Shown piece by piece: positions 37,685-47,914 of a stretch of DNA of 64,000 nt. Every line of letters starts with the position of its first letter. Within the stretch, counting starts at the first letter, position 1. Under the pieces are notes generated by a model. It was not told where the DNA came from. It worked only from the letters and a program-made list of their open reading frames with translations, and searched no databases. The position numbers and the translations under genes were made by a program. Source of the DNA: Gemmatimonadales bacterium (lineage in GTDB: Bacteria > Gemmatimonadota > Gemmatimonadetes > Gemmatimonadales > GWC2-71-9); contig DASUJH010000024.1 in NCBI GenBank assembly GCA_036279355.1, positions 168,952-232,951 of the forward strand, given 5' to 3'.

Positions 37685-38578
37685 ATGACAACTCCCGTCG
37701 TATCGCCCGGCATCGTGCCGGTCGGCCTGATCCAGATGCGGCACTCCGACGATCGGGCCGATAACCTCCGCCGTGCCATCGCCGGCGTGCGGGAGGCGGC
37801 CGGACGGGGCGCACGGATCGTGTGCCTCGAGGAACTGTTCCTGAGCCGCTATTTCTGCCAAACTGAGGACCACGCGCACTTCGCGCTGGCCGAGCCGGTG
37901 CCTGGCACGACCACGGATGCGCTCGCCAATGTCGCCGCCGAGCTCGGCATGGTAATCGTGGCGTCCCTCTTCGAGCGCCGGGCCGAGGGTCTCTATCACA
38001 ACACCGCCGCCGTGATCGACGCCGACGGCCGGTATCTCGGCAAGTACCGGAAGATGCATATCCCCGACGACCCGCAGTACTACGAGAAATTTTACTTCAC
38101 TCCGGGCGATCTCGGATTCCGGAGTTGGGAGACGCGCTACGGACGCATCGGCGTGCTGGTCTGCTGGGACCAGTGGTATCCCGAGGCCGCTCGGCTTACG
38201 GCGCTCGCCGGCGCGCAGATCCTTTTCTACCCGACCGCCATCGGCTGGCTGCCCGCCGAGAAGGCCGAGCACGGCGAGCAGCAGCAATCGGCGTGGGAGA
38301 CGATCCAGCGGAGCCACGCCATCGCGAACGGCGTCTATGTCTGCGCGGTGAATCGCGTCGGCCACGAACCCGGCCCCGCGGGCGGCCTCGAGTTCTGGGG
38401 CGGCAGCTTTGTCGCCGATCCGGGTGGGCGCGTCATCGCGAAGGCCGGCACCGGCGAGGAAGTGCTCGTGGTGCCGTGCGACCTGGCGAAAGTCGATCAA
38501 AGCCGCACACACTGGCCGTTCCTGCGCGATCGCCGCATCGACGCGTACGCCGACATCTGCAAGCGGTATCTGGATTGA
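37685..38578 (+). CDS. aguB: N-carbamoylputrescine amidase
   Basis: 297 residues, nitrilase superfamily. The catalytic triad is visible: Glu near 49-50 (VCLEELFLSRYF), Lys123 (KYRKMHIPDDP) and Cys160 (LVCWDQWYPEAAR). The sequence WYPEAARLTALAGAQIL is typical of AguB, which hydrolyses N-carbamoylputrescine to putrescine, CO2 and ammonia. The gene overlaps aguA (TTGA), and the two together convert agmatine to putrescine. Confidence 0.94.
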   Translation: MTTPVVSPGIVPVGLIQMRHSDDRADNLRRAIAGVREAAGRGARIVCLEELFLSRYFCQTEDHAHFALAEPVPGTTTDALANVAAELGMVIVASLFERRAEGLYHNTAAVIDADGRYLGKYRKMHIPDDPQYYEKFYFTPGDLGFRSWETRYGRIGVLVCWDQWYPEAARLTALAGAQILFYPTAIGWLPAEKAEHGEQQQSAWETIQRSHAIANGVYVCAVNRVGHEPGPAGGLEFWGGSFVADPGGRVIAKAGTGEEVLVVPCDLAKVDQSRTHWPFLRDRRIDAYADICKRYLD

Positions 38579-39639
38579 CGCCTGCCGAGCTGGGCTTCCG
38601 CATGCCCGCGGAGTGGGAGCCGCACCTCGGTACCTGGCTGAGCTGGCCCCATAAGGAGGCCTCGTGGCCCGGCAAGTTTTCCAGAGTGCCGGGGCTCTTC
38701 GCGCGCGTGGTGCGGCTGCTCGCTGATCACGAGCAGGTGCACGTCAACGTCGCCGGCCCCGAGATGGAGGCCGACGTGCGCCGCATGCTCGCCGATGCGG
38801 GCGCGGGCGCGGGCAACGTCTTCTTCCACTACAACCCCACCAACGACGCCTGGTGCCGCGACCACGGGCCGATCTTTCTCGAGCGCGCCATGGGCGGCGC
38901 CGCACAGGGCGGCGTTGCCATCCGGCGCGAGCAGGCCGTCGTGGACTGGGGCTTCAACGCCTGGGGCGGCAAGTACCCGCCCTACGACCTGGACGACGCG
39001 GTGCCGGCACGAATCGGCCGCGAGCTCGGGCTGCCGGTGTTCACGCCCGGAATCATCATGGAGGGTGGCTCGCTCGACGTGAACGGCCGCGGCACGCTCC
39101 TCACCACCGAATCCTGTCTGCTCAATCCGAACCGCAATCCTGCGCTCTCCCGCACCGAGGTCGAGCGCTATCTCCGCGCGTACCTCGGCGTGCAGCATAT
39201 CCTCTGGCTCGGGCGCGGCATTGCGGGCGACGACACCGACGGCCACGTGGACGACCTCACCCGCTTCGTGGATCCGACGACCGTGGTCACCGTCGTCGAG
39301 GACGACCCGCGCGATGAAAATTTCGAGCCGCTGCAGGAGAATCTGCAGCGGCTCGGCGCGATGTGCGACCAGGACGGGCAGCCGCTCCGGGTGGAGGCGC
39401 TGCCCATGCCGCCGCCGGTGATGCACCAAGGCCAGCGGCTTCCGGCGAGCTACGCGAACTTCTACGTGGCGAACGGACTCGTGCTGCTGCCGGGCTACGA
39501 CGCGGCGCGCGACGAAATTGCCCGCGTCACCCTGCAGCGGCTCTTTCCCGACCGCCGCGTCGTCGTCATCGATTGCACCGACCTGGTATGGGGACTCGGC
39601 GCGTTCCACTGCATCACGCAGCAGTGGCCGGCGCCGTAG
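38575..39639 (+). CDS. aguA: Agmatine deiminase
   Basis: 354 residues from a TTG at 38575 that overlaps the aguB stop as TTGA; the ATG at 38602 is an alternative. The protein is a peptidylarginine-deiminase-fold guanidine hydrolase. Motifs include MPAEWEPHLGTWLSWPH, NDAWCRDHGPIF, IMEGGSLDVNG, GDDTDGHVDDLTRF and the C-terminal catalytic Cys near 346 (GLGAFHCITQQ). It converts agmatine to N-carbamoylputrescine, which AguB then uses. Confidence 0.94.
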   Translation: MTPAELGFRMPAEWEPHLGTWLSWPHKEASWPGKFSRVPGLFARVVRLLADHEQVHVNVAGPEMEADVRRMLADAGAGAGNVFFHYNPTNDAWCRDHGPIFLERAMGGAAQGGVAIRREQAVVDWGFNAWGGKYPPYDLDDAVPARIGRELGLPVFTPGIIMEGGSLDVNGRGTLLTTESCLLNPNRNPALSRTEVERYLRAYLGVQHILWLGRGIAGDDTDGHVDDLTRFVDPTTVVTVVEDDPRDENFEPLQENLQRLGAMCDQDGQPLRVEALPMPPPVMHQGQRLPASYANFYVANGLVLLPGYDAARDEIARVTLQRLFPDRRVVVIDCTDLVWGLGAFHCITQQWPAP

Positions 39640-39643
39640 CCGC

Positions 39644-40048
39644 TCAGGTCTTCTCCCAGGTTCCCTCCAGCGCCGCGTGCCGGCCGCCGCAGCTGTCGAA
39701 CCCGACGCCGTCCACGTTGAGGCCGTTGTCGCTCTTGTCGAGCACGTACTTGGCCTCCGCCGTAGCGCAGGCCATGCCGCTGTCGGCGGGGAAGACGAGT
39801 GTGTCGCCCTTGAAGGTGACGTTGCTCTTAATCGTCGGGTTGTCCGCCCACCGCGGTGACGGAAGCGTGAGCTCGACCGATCCGCCGCCGAGCTTCATCT
39901 GCACTTCGCCCTCGTTCGAGAGCTCGCGCTTGTAGTCGCCACTGTAGCCGCTCGAGCCGCCTTCGCCGCAGCCCGCTGCGAAGACGAGTACGAATGACGC
40001 GACCAGCGACGCCGTCACAGCAGTCATACCGTGTGGCCCAACGGTCAT
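39644..40048 (-). CDS. Small lipoprotein, unknown function
   Basis: 134 residues. The ATG at 40046-40048 has GGAGGG 7-8 nt upstream and is preferred over the GTG at 40063. An N-terminal hydrophobic segment ends in the lipobox VFAAGC, followed by a Gly/Ser-rich linker. The mature domain is beta-rich, with IKSNVTFKGDTLVF and a Cys pair (MACATAE ... DSCGG). I do not recognise the family. The gene ends 5 bp from the convergent end of aguA. Confidence 0.65.
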   Translation of the reverse strand: MTVGPHGMTAVTASLVASFVLVFAAGCGEGGSSGYSGDYKRELSNEGEVQMKLGGGSVELTLPSPRWADNPTIKSNVTFKGDTLVFPADSGMACATAEAKYVLDKSDNGLNVDGVGFDSCGGRHAALEGTWEKT

Positions 40049-40210
40049 CAGGGTACCCTCCACTCAATGTCCAGGGGAGCCTTGCAGTCAGCCGCGCGCT
40101 TGAGACGCGCCGTTGCAAGATGCGCCGGCTCCGCGCGGGGCGCCAGAGGCAGCCGGGCACCGATTCGGGCGGGCTCCCTGAGGCGGCGCCGGCAATGCCG
40201 CGGCAGGACC

Positions 40211-41116
40211 CTACCGCCGCGCGAGCCCATGCAGCAGCTGCCAGACGGTGAGCGCCGCGAGCCGAGCCGTCCGCCCGTCCTCATCGTATCGAGGATTAAG
40301 CTCGACCAGGTCCACAGACCGGACCGCTGGACATGCGCCGGTGAGCGCGGCGATGCGCAGCCACTCGGCGGCCGTGAGTCCGTCCACTCCCGGCGCGCTG
40401 ACGCCCGGAGCCGCCGCCTGGTCCACCGCATCGAGATCGAACGACGCGAGCGTGGGGTCGCGCGCGGCGGCGAGCAGCTCGCGCACGACGGTGGGCGTGA
40501 GCTCGTCGCGGAACACGGCCCGCCCGTGCTGGCGCACGTACGCCAGATGCGCCCGCGCCACGCTCTGGGGTGCGAGCCCGGCCACCACGTAGCGCCGCGC
40601 GGGAGCGGACGGGTGCTCGAGCCCCTGCCGGAACGGCGAGCCCGAGTGGCCGCCGGCCGGTGTCGGCTCGCGAACGTCGGGGTGCGCGTCCCAGTTGAGC
40701 AGCTCGACATCGCGCCCTGCCGCGACGTAGCCCAGGAAATGGCCATACGTCGTCTCGTGGCCGCCGCCCAGCACGATGGCGAACACGCCGTCGCCGAGCC
40801 AGGGCGCGAGCGCCGCGGCCAGATGCCGCTGGTCGGCCTCGACGTCACCGGTGACGGCCACGTCGCCCAGGTCCGACGTGCGCTCGACGAGCGCGCGGGC
40901 CTCGTCCGCTCCGTCGCGCGGGTCGGGCGTGAGCCGGGCGAGCGCGCGCCGGATGGCCGCGGGCCCCTCGGCCGCGCCGGGCCGCCCGCCGTTCCGCCGC
41001 ACGCCCTCATCCGAGGGGAAGCCGAGCAGGATGGCGCGCGGACGATCTCCGGGGCCGAGAGCGCGGCCCAGCAGCTCGCCGATGCGCGGGTCGTCCGCGC
41101 TCACCCGACCCGCCAT
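40211..41116 (-). CDS. hutG: Formimidoylglutamase (arginase/ureohydrolase family)
   Basis: 301 residues. Mn-binding ligands are in LGGGHETTYGH, NWDAHPDV and SFDLDAVD, the ureohydrolase signature. It converts formimidoyl-glutamate to glutamate and formamide, the last step of the histidine utilisation route. The ATG at 41116 overlaps the hutI stop by 16 bp; a GTG at 41104 (GTGA overlap) is an alternative start. The order is hutU-hutI-hutG. Confidence 0.92.
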   Translation of the reverse strand: MAGRVSADDPRIGELLGRALGPGDRPRAILLGFPSDEGVRRNGGRPGAAEGPAAIRRALARLTPDPRDGADEARALVERTSDLGDVAVTGDVEADQRHLAAALAPWLGDGVFAIVLGGGHETTYGHFLGYVAAGRDVELLNWDAHPDVREPTPAGGHSGSPFRQGLEHPSAPARRYVVAGLAPQSVARAHLAYVRQHGRAVFRDELTPTVVRELLAAARDPTLASFDLDAVDQAAAPGVSAPGVDGLTAAEWLRIAALTGACPAVRSVDLVELNPRYDEDGRTARLAALTVWQLLHGLARR

Positions 41117-42324
41117 TGCGTCACCCCGCCGATTACCGTCTCGAGGCAGGCGTTCGGCCGAAAGTGGTAGAGCCATTGGTTCACGTCGGGCGCGTCGATG
41201 ATCGCGAAGTCCGCCATTTTGCCCGGCTCGAGCGAGCCGAGCTCGCGCGCAAGGCCCACGGCGCGCGCGGCGTAGGTAGTGGCGCCCTTCAGCGCCTCTG
41301 CCGGCGTCATCCGTTGGCGGGTGCAGGCGAGCAGGAGCGCGAGCGGCAAGTCCCAGCTCGGCGCGGTGCCGGGGTTGAAGTCGGTGGCGATGGCCACCGG
41401 CACGCCGGCCGCGATGAGCGCCCGCGCAGGCATCGGCGCCTGGTTCAGGTAGAGCGTGGCGATCGGCAGACTCACGGCCACGATGCCCGCGGCCGCGAGC
41501 GCCGCGATGCCGGCCGGCCCGACGCATTCCAGGTGATCGGCCGAGAGGGCACCGACCTCCGCGGCCAACTCGGCGCCGCCGCTGTCGGTAAGCTGATCCG
41601 CATGCACCTTGGCCGCGAGCCCCGCCGCGCGTCCCGCGAGCAGAATGCGCCGCGCCTCCTCGACGCTGAACGCCGACTCTTCGACGAAGACGTCGACGCA
41701 CTGCGCGAGCTGGTCGGCGGCCGCCGCCGGGATCATCTCATCAATGACGAGCGCGATGTATGCCTCGCGCCGGTCGCGGTACTCGGGCGGCACGACATGG
41801 GCGCCGAGCAGCGTCGGCACCAGGCGCTGGGGTCCGCGCCGGGCGAGCCGGCCGTACACGCGAAGCAGCCTGAGCTCGGTCGCGAGGTCGAGCCCGTAGC
41901 CGCTCTTGCATTCGACCGTCGTGACGCCGAGCGCGAGCATACCGGCGAGCGCCGCGGCGGCACGCGCGAGCAACTCATCCTCACTAAGCGCCCGCGTGGC
42001 CCGCACCGTGGCTGCGATGCCGCCGCCGGCCGCCGCGATCGCGAGATAGTCTTCGCCGCGGAGGCGGCGCTCGAACTCGTCGGCGCGCCAGCCACCGAAC
42101 GCGAGGTGCGTGTGGCAATCGATGAGGCCGGGAATCACGAGCCGCCCCCCCGCATCGCGCCGCTCCGCGCCCGCGAACCGGGCCGGCAGCTCCGCCTCCG
42201 GCCCCACCCACGCGACGCGCCCCGCCTCCCACGCGAGTGCCGCGTGGCGAATCGCGTCGATATCGCCCTGGCCGCCCTCGTCGCGACAGATGGCCAGGAG
42301 GCCAATGTTCGTCAGGACCGGCAT
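41101..42324 (-). CDS. hutI: Imidazolonepropionase
   Basis: 407 residues of the amidohydrolase superfamily. Metal-binding motifs are VIPGLIDCHTHLAFGG near residue 70, KVHADQLTDSGG and ATDFNPGTAP. It hydrolyses imidazolonepropionate to formimidoyl-glutamate. It lies between hutU (73 bp upstream) and hutG (overlapping). Confidence 0.94.
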   Translation of the reverse strand: MPVLTNIGLLAICRDEGGQGDIDAIRHAALAWEAGRVAWVGPEAELPARFAGAERRDAGGRLVIPGLIDCHTHLAFGGWRADEFERRLRGEDYLAIAAAGGGIAATVRATRALSEDELLARAAAALAGMLALGVTTVECKSGYGLDLATELRLLRVYGRLARRGPQRLVPTLLGAHVVPPEYRDRREAYIALVIDEMIPAAAADQLAQCVDVFVEESAFSVEEARRILLAGRAAGLAAKVHADQLTDSGGAELAAEVGALSADHLECVGPAGIAALAAAGIVAVSLPIATLYLNQAPMPARALIAAGVPVAIATDFNPGTAPSWDLPLALLLACTRQRMTPAEALKGATTYAARAVGLARELGSLEPGKMADFAIIDAPDVNQWLYHFRPNACLETVIGGVTQWRVG

Positions 42325-42397
42325 GCTGGAGGGAGAGCGAGCGGCGCGGCGCGTGCGCGGCGCTGCGCTCCGTGGTCTGCTGCGCCGCGCCCGGACC

Positions 42398-44071
<1,674 letters not shown>

Positions 44072-44176
44072 CCGGCAGATCGGATTGAGAGTGCTGTAAC
44101 CTTACCCGTGGCGCGGGCCTGCGCCAAGAGCGCCATATTCCAACCTTTACCGCGGCAGGGCCATCCAACGCCGTAC

Positions 44177-44761
44177 ATGACGCACCCCGCACCCGGAGCC
44201 GCGCTGCTGCAGCGAGACCAGGCGATCGACCCGAGCGACCGCGACGCGGTGGAGGTGGCGCTCGCCGCCAGTGGGGACGCGTGCGCCTTCGAGCGGCTCT
44301 ACCGGACCCACGTGGCACGGGTGCACACGCTGGTCCGCCGGATGCTCGACGACCAGGATGCCGACGAGGTGACCCAGGATGTCTTCGTGCGCGCGTGGGA
44401 AAAGCTGGCGACGTACCGCGGCGAGGCGGCGTTCGGCACCTGGCTGCATCGGCTCGCGGTCAACGTGGTGTTGGCATGGCGCCAGCGCCTCGGCACCAGG
44501 CGCGAGCGCTTCCTTCCCGACGACACGGCGCTCGAGACCGCCTCGTCCCGCCGGGGTGCGCCGGAACTGGCGCTCGATTTCGAAGCGGCGCTCGCGCACC
44601 TGCCCCCCGGCGCGAGGCAAGTCTTCCTGCTCCACGACGTCGAGGGCTACCGGCACGAGGAGATCGCCGAGCAGCTCGGCCTTGCGGTGGGGACTTCGAA
44701 GTCACAACTGCACCGCGCACGGATGGCGCTCCGGCGCCACCTCGAGCCGGGAGGCGAGTGA
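44177..44761 (+). CDS. ECF RNA polymerase sigma factor
   Basis: 194 residues with region 2 (CAFERLYRTHVARVHTLVRR, DADEVTQDVFVRAWEKL) and region 4 (LPPGARQVFLLHDVEGYRHEEIAEQLGLAVGTSKSQLHRAR). The start is the ATG at 44177 (MTHPAPG); the longer open frame is antisense to hutU. A zinc-finger anti-sigma gene follows 3 bp later, and a DUF4097 gene after it. The stimulus cannot be inferred; envelope sensing is usual for such ECF/anti-sigma pairs. Confidence 0.93.
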   Translation: MTHPAPGAALLQRDQAIDPSDRDAVEVALAASGDACAFERLYRTHVARVHTLVRRMLDDQDADEVTQDVFVRAWEKLATYRGEAAFGTWLHRLAVNVVLAWRQRLGTRRERFLPDDTALETASSRRGAPELALDFEAALAHLPPGARQVFLLHDVEGYRHEEIAEQLGLAVGTSKSQLHRARMALRRHLEPGGE

Positions 44762-44764
44762 GCG

Positions 44765-45496
44765 ATGATGCACGATCCCTGGACGGATAAGCTGTCCGAG
44801 TATCTCGATGGCGAGCTGAGCGGCGCGGAGCGGCAGGCCCTGGAGCGGCATCTCGCCGCATGTCCCACCTGTACGGCGGTGCTGGCGGAGCTCCGGCAGG
44901 TGGTTGCGCGGGCGCGGGCGCTGCCTGACCGGCCGCCGGAGCGGGAGCTCTGGAGGGGGATCGCGGCGCGCATCCGGGCGCCGGACGCGCCGGGCCCAGC
45001 CGGGGCGGAGCCGATGCGGCAGGTGCCACGCCGCCAACCGCCCGCGCGGCCTTTGCCGGCCCATTCGCAGCGCTTTTCTCTGGGCCAGCTCGCGGCGGCC
45101 GCGGTGCTCGCCGCCGCCGTCTCTGGCGGCGGCGCCTGGTGGGCGGCGGCACGGCCCGCATTGGCCGGCATTCACTCCATGCCGGCGGCGCCCGCCGCAC
45201 AGGTCTCGCCTGCCGGTACCGCTCGCCCGGCCGCCTTCAGCGCTGAGCCCCGCTACGATGCCGCGGTGGCGGACCTCGAGCGCATTCTCGCCCAGCGCCG
45301 CGCGTCGCTCGACCCGAAAACGGTGAAGGTGCTCGAGCGGAATCTCGCGCTCATCGATCGCGCAATCGCTGACGCGCGCCGCGCGCTCGCCGCCGATCCG
45401 GGCAACGCCTATCTCACGACGCACCTCACCAACACGATGCTCTGGAAACTCGACCTGCTCCGCGAGGCCGCGCGTATCGCGACCGCGCGAAGCTGA
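44765..45496 (+). CDS. Zinc-finger (ZAS) anti-sigma factor, membrane-anchored
   Basis: 243 residues. The N-terminal cytoplasmic domain has the H-x3-C-x2-C motif (HLAACPTC, near residue 29), which binds zinc in anti-sigma factors. A single transmembrane segment (about 101-123, FSLGQLAAAAVLAAAVSGGG...) and a helical periplasmic domain follow. It is 3 bp from the ECF sigma gene and almost certainly regulates it. The DUF4097 gene lies 15 bp downstream. Confidence 0.9.
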   Translation: MMHDPWTDKLSEYLDGELSGAERQALERHLAACPTCTAVLAELRQVVARARALPDRPPERELWRGIAARIRAPDAPGPAGAEPMRQVPRRQPPARPLPAHSQRFSLGQLAAAAVLAAAVSGGGAWWAAARPALAGIHSMPAAPAAQVSPAGTARPAAFSAEPRYDAAVADLERILAQRRASLDPKTVKVLERNLALIDRAIADARRALAADPGNAYLTTHLTNTMLWKLDLLREAARIATARS

Positions 45497-45511
45497 ACCC
45501 GGAGAGCGCCC

Positions 45512-46408
45512 GTGCTACTCTCGCTTGCCCTGGCCGTCCTGGCCGCTGCGCAGAACCCGGACACGACCGTCGCCGTGACGCGGGGTCAGCGCCTCGAGGT
45601 GCGCGCGCACACCGGCGCGATCACCGTGCACGGCTGGTCCCGCGACGCCGTTCGCGTGCGTGCCGACCTGGACGGCGATGCGCTCGACCTCGACCAATCG
45701 CCCGTGGTGCTGAGCGTCGGTGCCACCGGCCACCGCGGCCCGCCGGAGCACGCGACCTACGACATTACGGCCCCGACCTGGATGGCGGTGAGCCTGAGCG
45801 GGGTGGACGCCGAGATGCGGGTGGAGGGCATTCAGGCGCCCGTGCAGATCGAAACGGTCGACGGCGACGTCACCGTGCAGGGCGGCGCCGGCAACGTGTC
45901 GCTCCGATCGGTGGAGGGGAAGGTTACGCTGAGCGGCGCCAAGGGGCGGATCGACGCAAATTCCGTCAACAGCGACGTGACGGTGCGCGATGCAAGCGGC
46001 GGCATCCAGGCGACCACCGTCGACGGCAACGTGCGGCTCGTCAGCATCGCCTCGGACGAGGTGGAGGCAACGACGGTGGATGGTGACATCGTGTATGACG
46101 GCACCATCCGCCCGAGCGGCCGCTATCGGCTCGCCACGCACGACGGCGACGTGACGCTCGCGGTGCCCGACGGCACCGACGCGCTCGTCTCCGTCTCCAC
46201 GTTCGACGGCGACTTCGAGGCGGCGTTCCCGGTGACGCTTCGCGAGCGTCACGGCCGCCGCTTCTCGTTCACCCTGGGCGGCGGCAGCGCCCGGATCGAT
46301 CTCCAATCGTTCGACGGGACCATCCGGCTGGCGCGGCCCGGCGCGCTGCCCACCAAGGGCGGCGCCAACGGCGCGCGGACGAGCGCGTCGGACTCGGCGC
46401 AGGAGTAG
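45512..46408 (+). CDS. Secreted DUF4097-family beta-helix protein
   Basis: 298 residues from a GTG with GGAGAG upstream. A short signal peptide is followed by repeated beta-strand units such as VQIETVDGDVTVQG, GNVSLRSVEGKVTLS, IQATTVDGNVRL and VEATTVDGDIVY. This T-V-D-G-D/N repeat is the DUF4097 (adhesin-like) beta-solenoid. The family is common next to ECF sigma/anti-sigma pairs, and the arrangement here fits that. Function unknown. Confidence 0.85.
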   Translation: MLLSLALAVLAAAQNPDTTVAVTRGQRLEVRAHTGAITVHGWSRDAVRVRADLDGDALDLDQSPVVLSVGATGHRGPPEHATYDITAPTWMAVSLSGVDAEMRVEGIQAPVQIETVDGDVTVQGGAGNVSLRSVEGKVTLSGAKGRIDANSVNSDVTVRDASGGIQATTVDGNVRLVSIASDEVEATTVDGDIVYDGTIRPSGRYRLATHDGDVTLAVPDGTDALVSVSTFDGDFEAAFPVTLRERHGRRFSFTLGGGSARIDLQSFDGTIRLARPGALPTKGGANGARTSASDSAQE

Positions 46409-46500
46409 CTCGCCGCCGCGCATTCGCGGCACCGCATTTTGAGCCGGGGAGCGGCCCCTCGCCCCCACTGTCAAGAAACTCGAACCTGCGCTCGCGCCCC

Positions 46501-46532
46501 CCGCCGCGCCTCACCGCGCCCCGGCGCGGCGG
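46501..46532 (+). terminator. Possible terminator hairpin after the DUF4097 gene
   Basis: CCGCCGCGCC and GGCGCGGCGG are perfect 10-bp arms with a 12-nt loop. There is no U-tract, so termination is uncertain. This hairpin and a sigma-54-like element are the only structure I see in the 322-bp gap 46409-46730. Confidence 0.4.
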
Positions 46533-46625
46533 CGCATGCTCATCCTTGTGCCGCCCCCGTTTCGCACCCGCCGACCAAAGTTGAGCCGCTCGATTCCTTG
46601 ACTGTTCGCACGGCGATGCGCCAGG

Positions 46626-46641
46626 TGGCATGGAGCTTGTA
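46626..46641 (+). promoter_or_regulatory. Sigma-54-like -24/-12 element before the surface-subunit locus
   Basis: TGGCATG-N4-TTGTA has the GG at -24 correctly spaced (N10) from the -12 position. There the canonical GC is GT, and the rest matches TGGCAyG-N4-TTGyA. It is 90 bp upstream of the ATG at 46731. No rpoN or enhancer-binding activator gene is in the window. Confidence 0.3.
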
Positions 46642-46730
46642 CCGGCCGCGCGCCGGTCAACCGCGCCACATGAGCGACGCCCACCCGGCGTGGCGCGCGA
46701 GCGGGCACAACCTCAGCGACGGAGAGCCAC

Positions 46731-47297
46731 ATGAAGCTCCTGGTCAAGGGTGCATTGATGGGTGCGGTCGTCGCGTTGGCACCGGCGGCGCTGGCCCACG
46801 CGCAGGCCGGCCTCACCTCGTCGGTGCAGACGGTGCAGATCAACGCCACCAAGAATCCGGTGCTCACCGTGGTGGTGAACTCGGGCGGCACGCAGACGAT
46901 CGGGGCGCTGGTGGACGGGACCACCAACAACTTCGCCACGCCAGTGAACGTGACGACCACGTGGGACCTGGGCGTCGGCGCTGCATCGGTGTCGTTGGTC
47001 GGGTATTTCAGCACCCCGGCGCAGGCGCTGGTGAACGGCGCCAATGCGCTCACGTCGAGCCTCATCAAGGGCGACGTGAACGGCGGCGGCTTCAACGCGT
47101 TCACCGGCAACGCGGTGGGCGGCGTAGGCTCGGCGGGCGGCAGCCTCACGATCTTCACCGCCACGACTCCGACGCCGGCGGCGCGGAACTCGAACCGCAC
47201 CGACAACCTCGCGCTGCAGATCGATTTGACCGGCCAGCCCGCGCTGGTGCCCGGCACCTACAGCGGCACGCTCAACCTGCAGGCCGTCACCCAGTAG
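46731..47297 (+). CDS. Secreted subunit-like protein, copy 1 (pilin/adhesin-like)
   Basis: 188 residues with a clear signal peptide (MKLLVKGALMGAVVALAPAALAHAQ). The mature 160 residues are rich in Thr, Val, Asn and Gly, contain no cysteine and appear all-beta. It shares with the next protein the central VGGVGSAGGSL and the C-terminal (L)xxGTYSGTLNLxAxTQ, and it ends exactly at TQ. The closing GTY-S-G-T-L-N-L pattern resembles the last strand of spore-coat-U/chaperone-usher-type subunits. A chaperone-like gene and an outer-membrane-barrel-like gene follow. Subunit function is inferred from context. Confidence 0.7.
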   Translation: MKLLVKGALMGAVVALAPAALAHAQAGLTSSVQTVQINATKNPVLTVVVNSGGTQTIGALVDGTTNNFATPVNVTTTWDLGVGAASVSLVGYFSTPAQALVNGANALTSSLIKGDVNGGGFNAFTGNAVGGVGSAGGSLTIFTATTPTPAARNSNRTDNLALQIDLTGQPALVPGTYSGTLNLQAVTQ

Positions 47298-47330
47298 ACT
47301 CCGCTCGATCCGTCGACCTGAGCGCGTCCG

Positions 47331-47903
47331 ATGCGCCTCCGCCTGCTCCTTCCGAGTGCCCTCGTGGTGCTCGTGACCGGGCAGGCGGCGGCACAGGCGG
47401 GCAAGGTGTCGACGGCGCAGGTCATCACGCTGGCAGCGGTCAAACCCGGGCAGCTCACGCTCGCGGTCACGGCCGGCGCCGTGCAGTCGCTGCCGACGCT
47501 GACCGATAACGCCGTTAACGTCTTCCCGACCCCGGTCACGATCCAGACGGAATGGGACGTCAACCCCGGCAAGACCGGGACGGTGAATGTCGTCGGTTGG
47601 TTCAGCTCGCCGGCGCAGGCGTTGGTGAATGGGTCAACCGGGACGCCGATCCCGTCGAGCATGATGAAGGGACGGATGCTGACCGGCGCCGTCCCCGCCT
47701 TCACCGCTTTCACCCAGAACGGCGTCGGCGGGGTGGGGAGCGCGGGCGGCAGTCTCCGGTTGCTCAACCTTACGATCACCGGCACCAACAAGAAGGTCAC
47801 GCGCACCGACAACCTCGACCTCGAGATCGACCTCACCGGCGCGGCAGTGCTGCCGATCGGCACCTACAGCGGCACGCTCAACCTCGAGGCGATCACCCAG
47901 TAG
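47331..47903 (+). CDS. Secreted subunit-like protein, copy 2 (pilin/adhesin-like)
   Basis: 190 residues with a signal peptide ending at about GQAAAQ. It is a paralogue of the upstream protein: both have FxTPVxxxTxWD, a short insert, PAQALVNG, VGGVGSAGGSL, TRTDNLDLEIDLTG and the terminal GTYSGTLNLEAITQ. It is all-beta and cysteine-free. It starts 33 bp after copy 1 and ends 11 bp before the chaperone-like gene, so the genes are likely one operon. Confidence 0.7.
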   Translation: MRLRLLLPSALVVLVTGQAAAQAGKVSTAQVITLAAVKPGQLTLAVTAGAVQSLPTLTDNAVNVFPTPVTIQTEWDVNPGKTGTVNVVGWFSSPAQALVNGSTGTPIPSSMMKGRMLTGAVPAFTAFTQNGVGGVGSAGGSLRLLNLTITGTNKKVTRTDNLDLEIDLTGAAVLPIGTYSGTLNLEAITQ

Positions 47904-47914
47904 AGCCCCGAGTC

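Noticed and set aside
44150..44163. Single TACCG unit before the ECF sigma gene
   Set aside because: Only one unit, no 9-nt periodicity, so not counted as a repeat copy.
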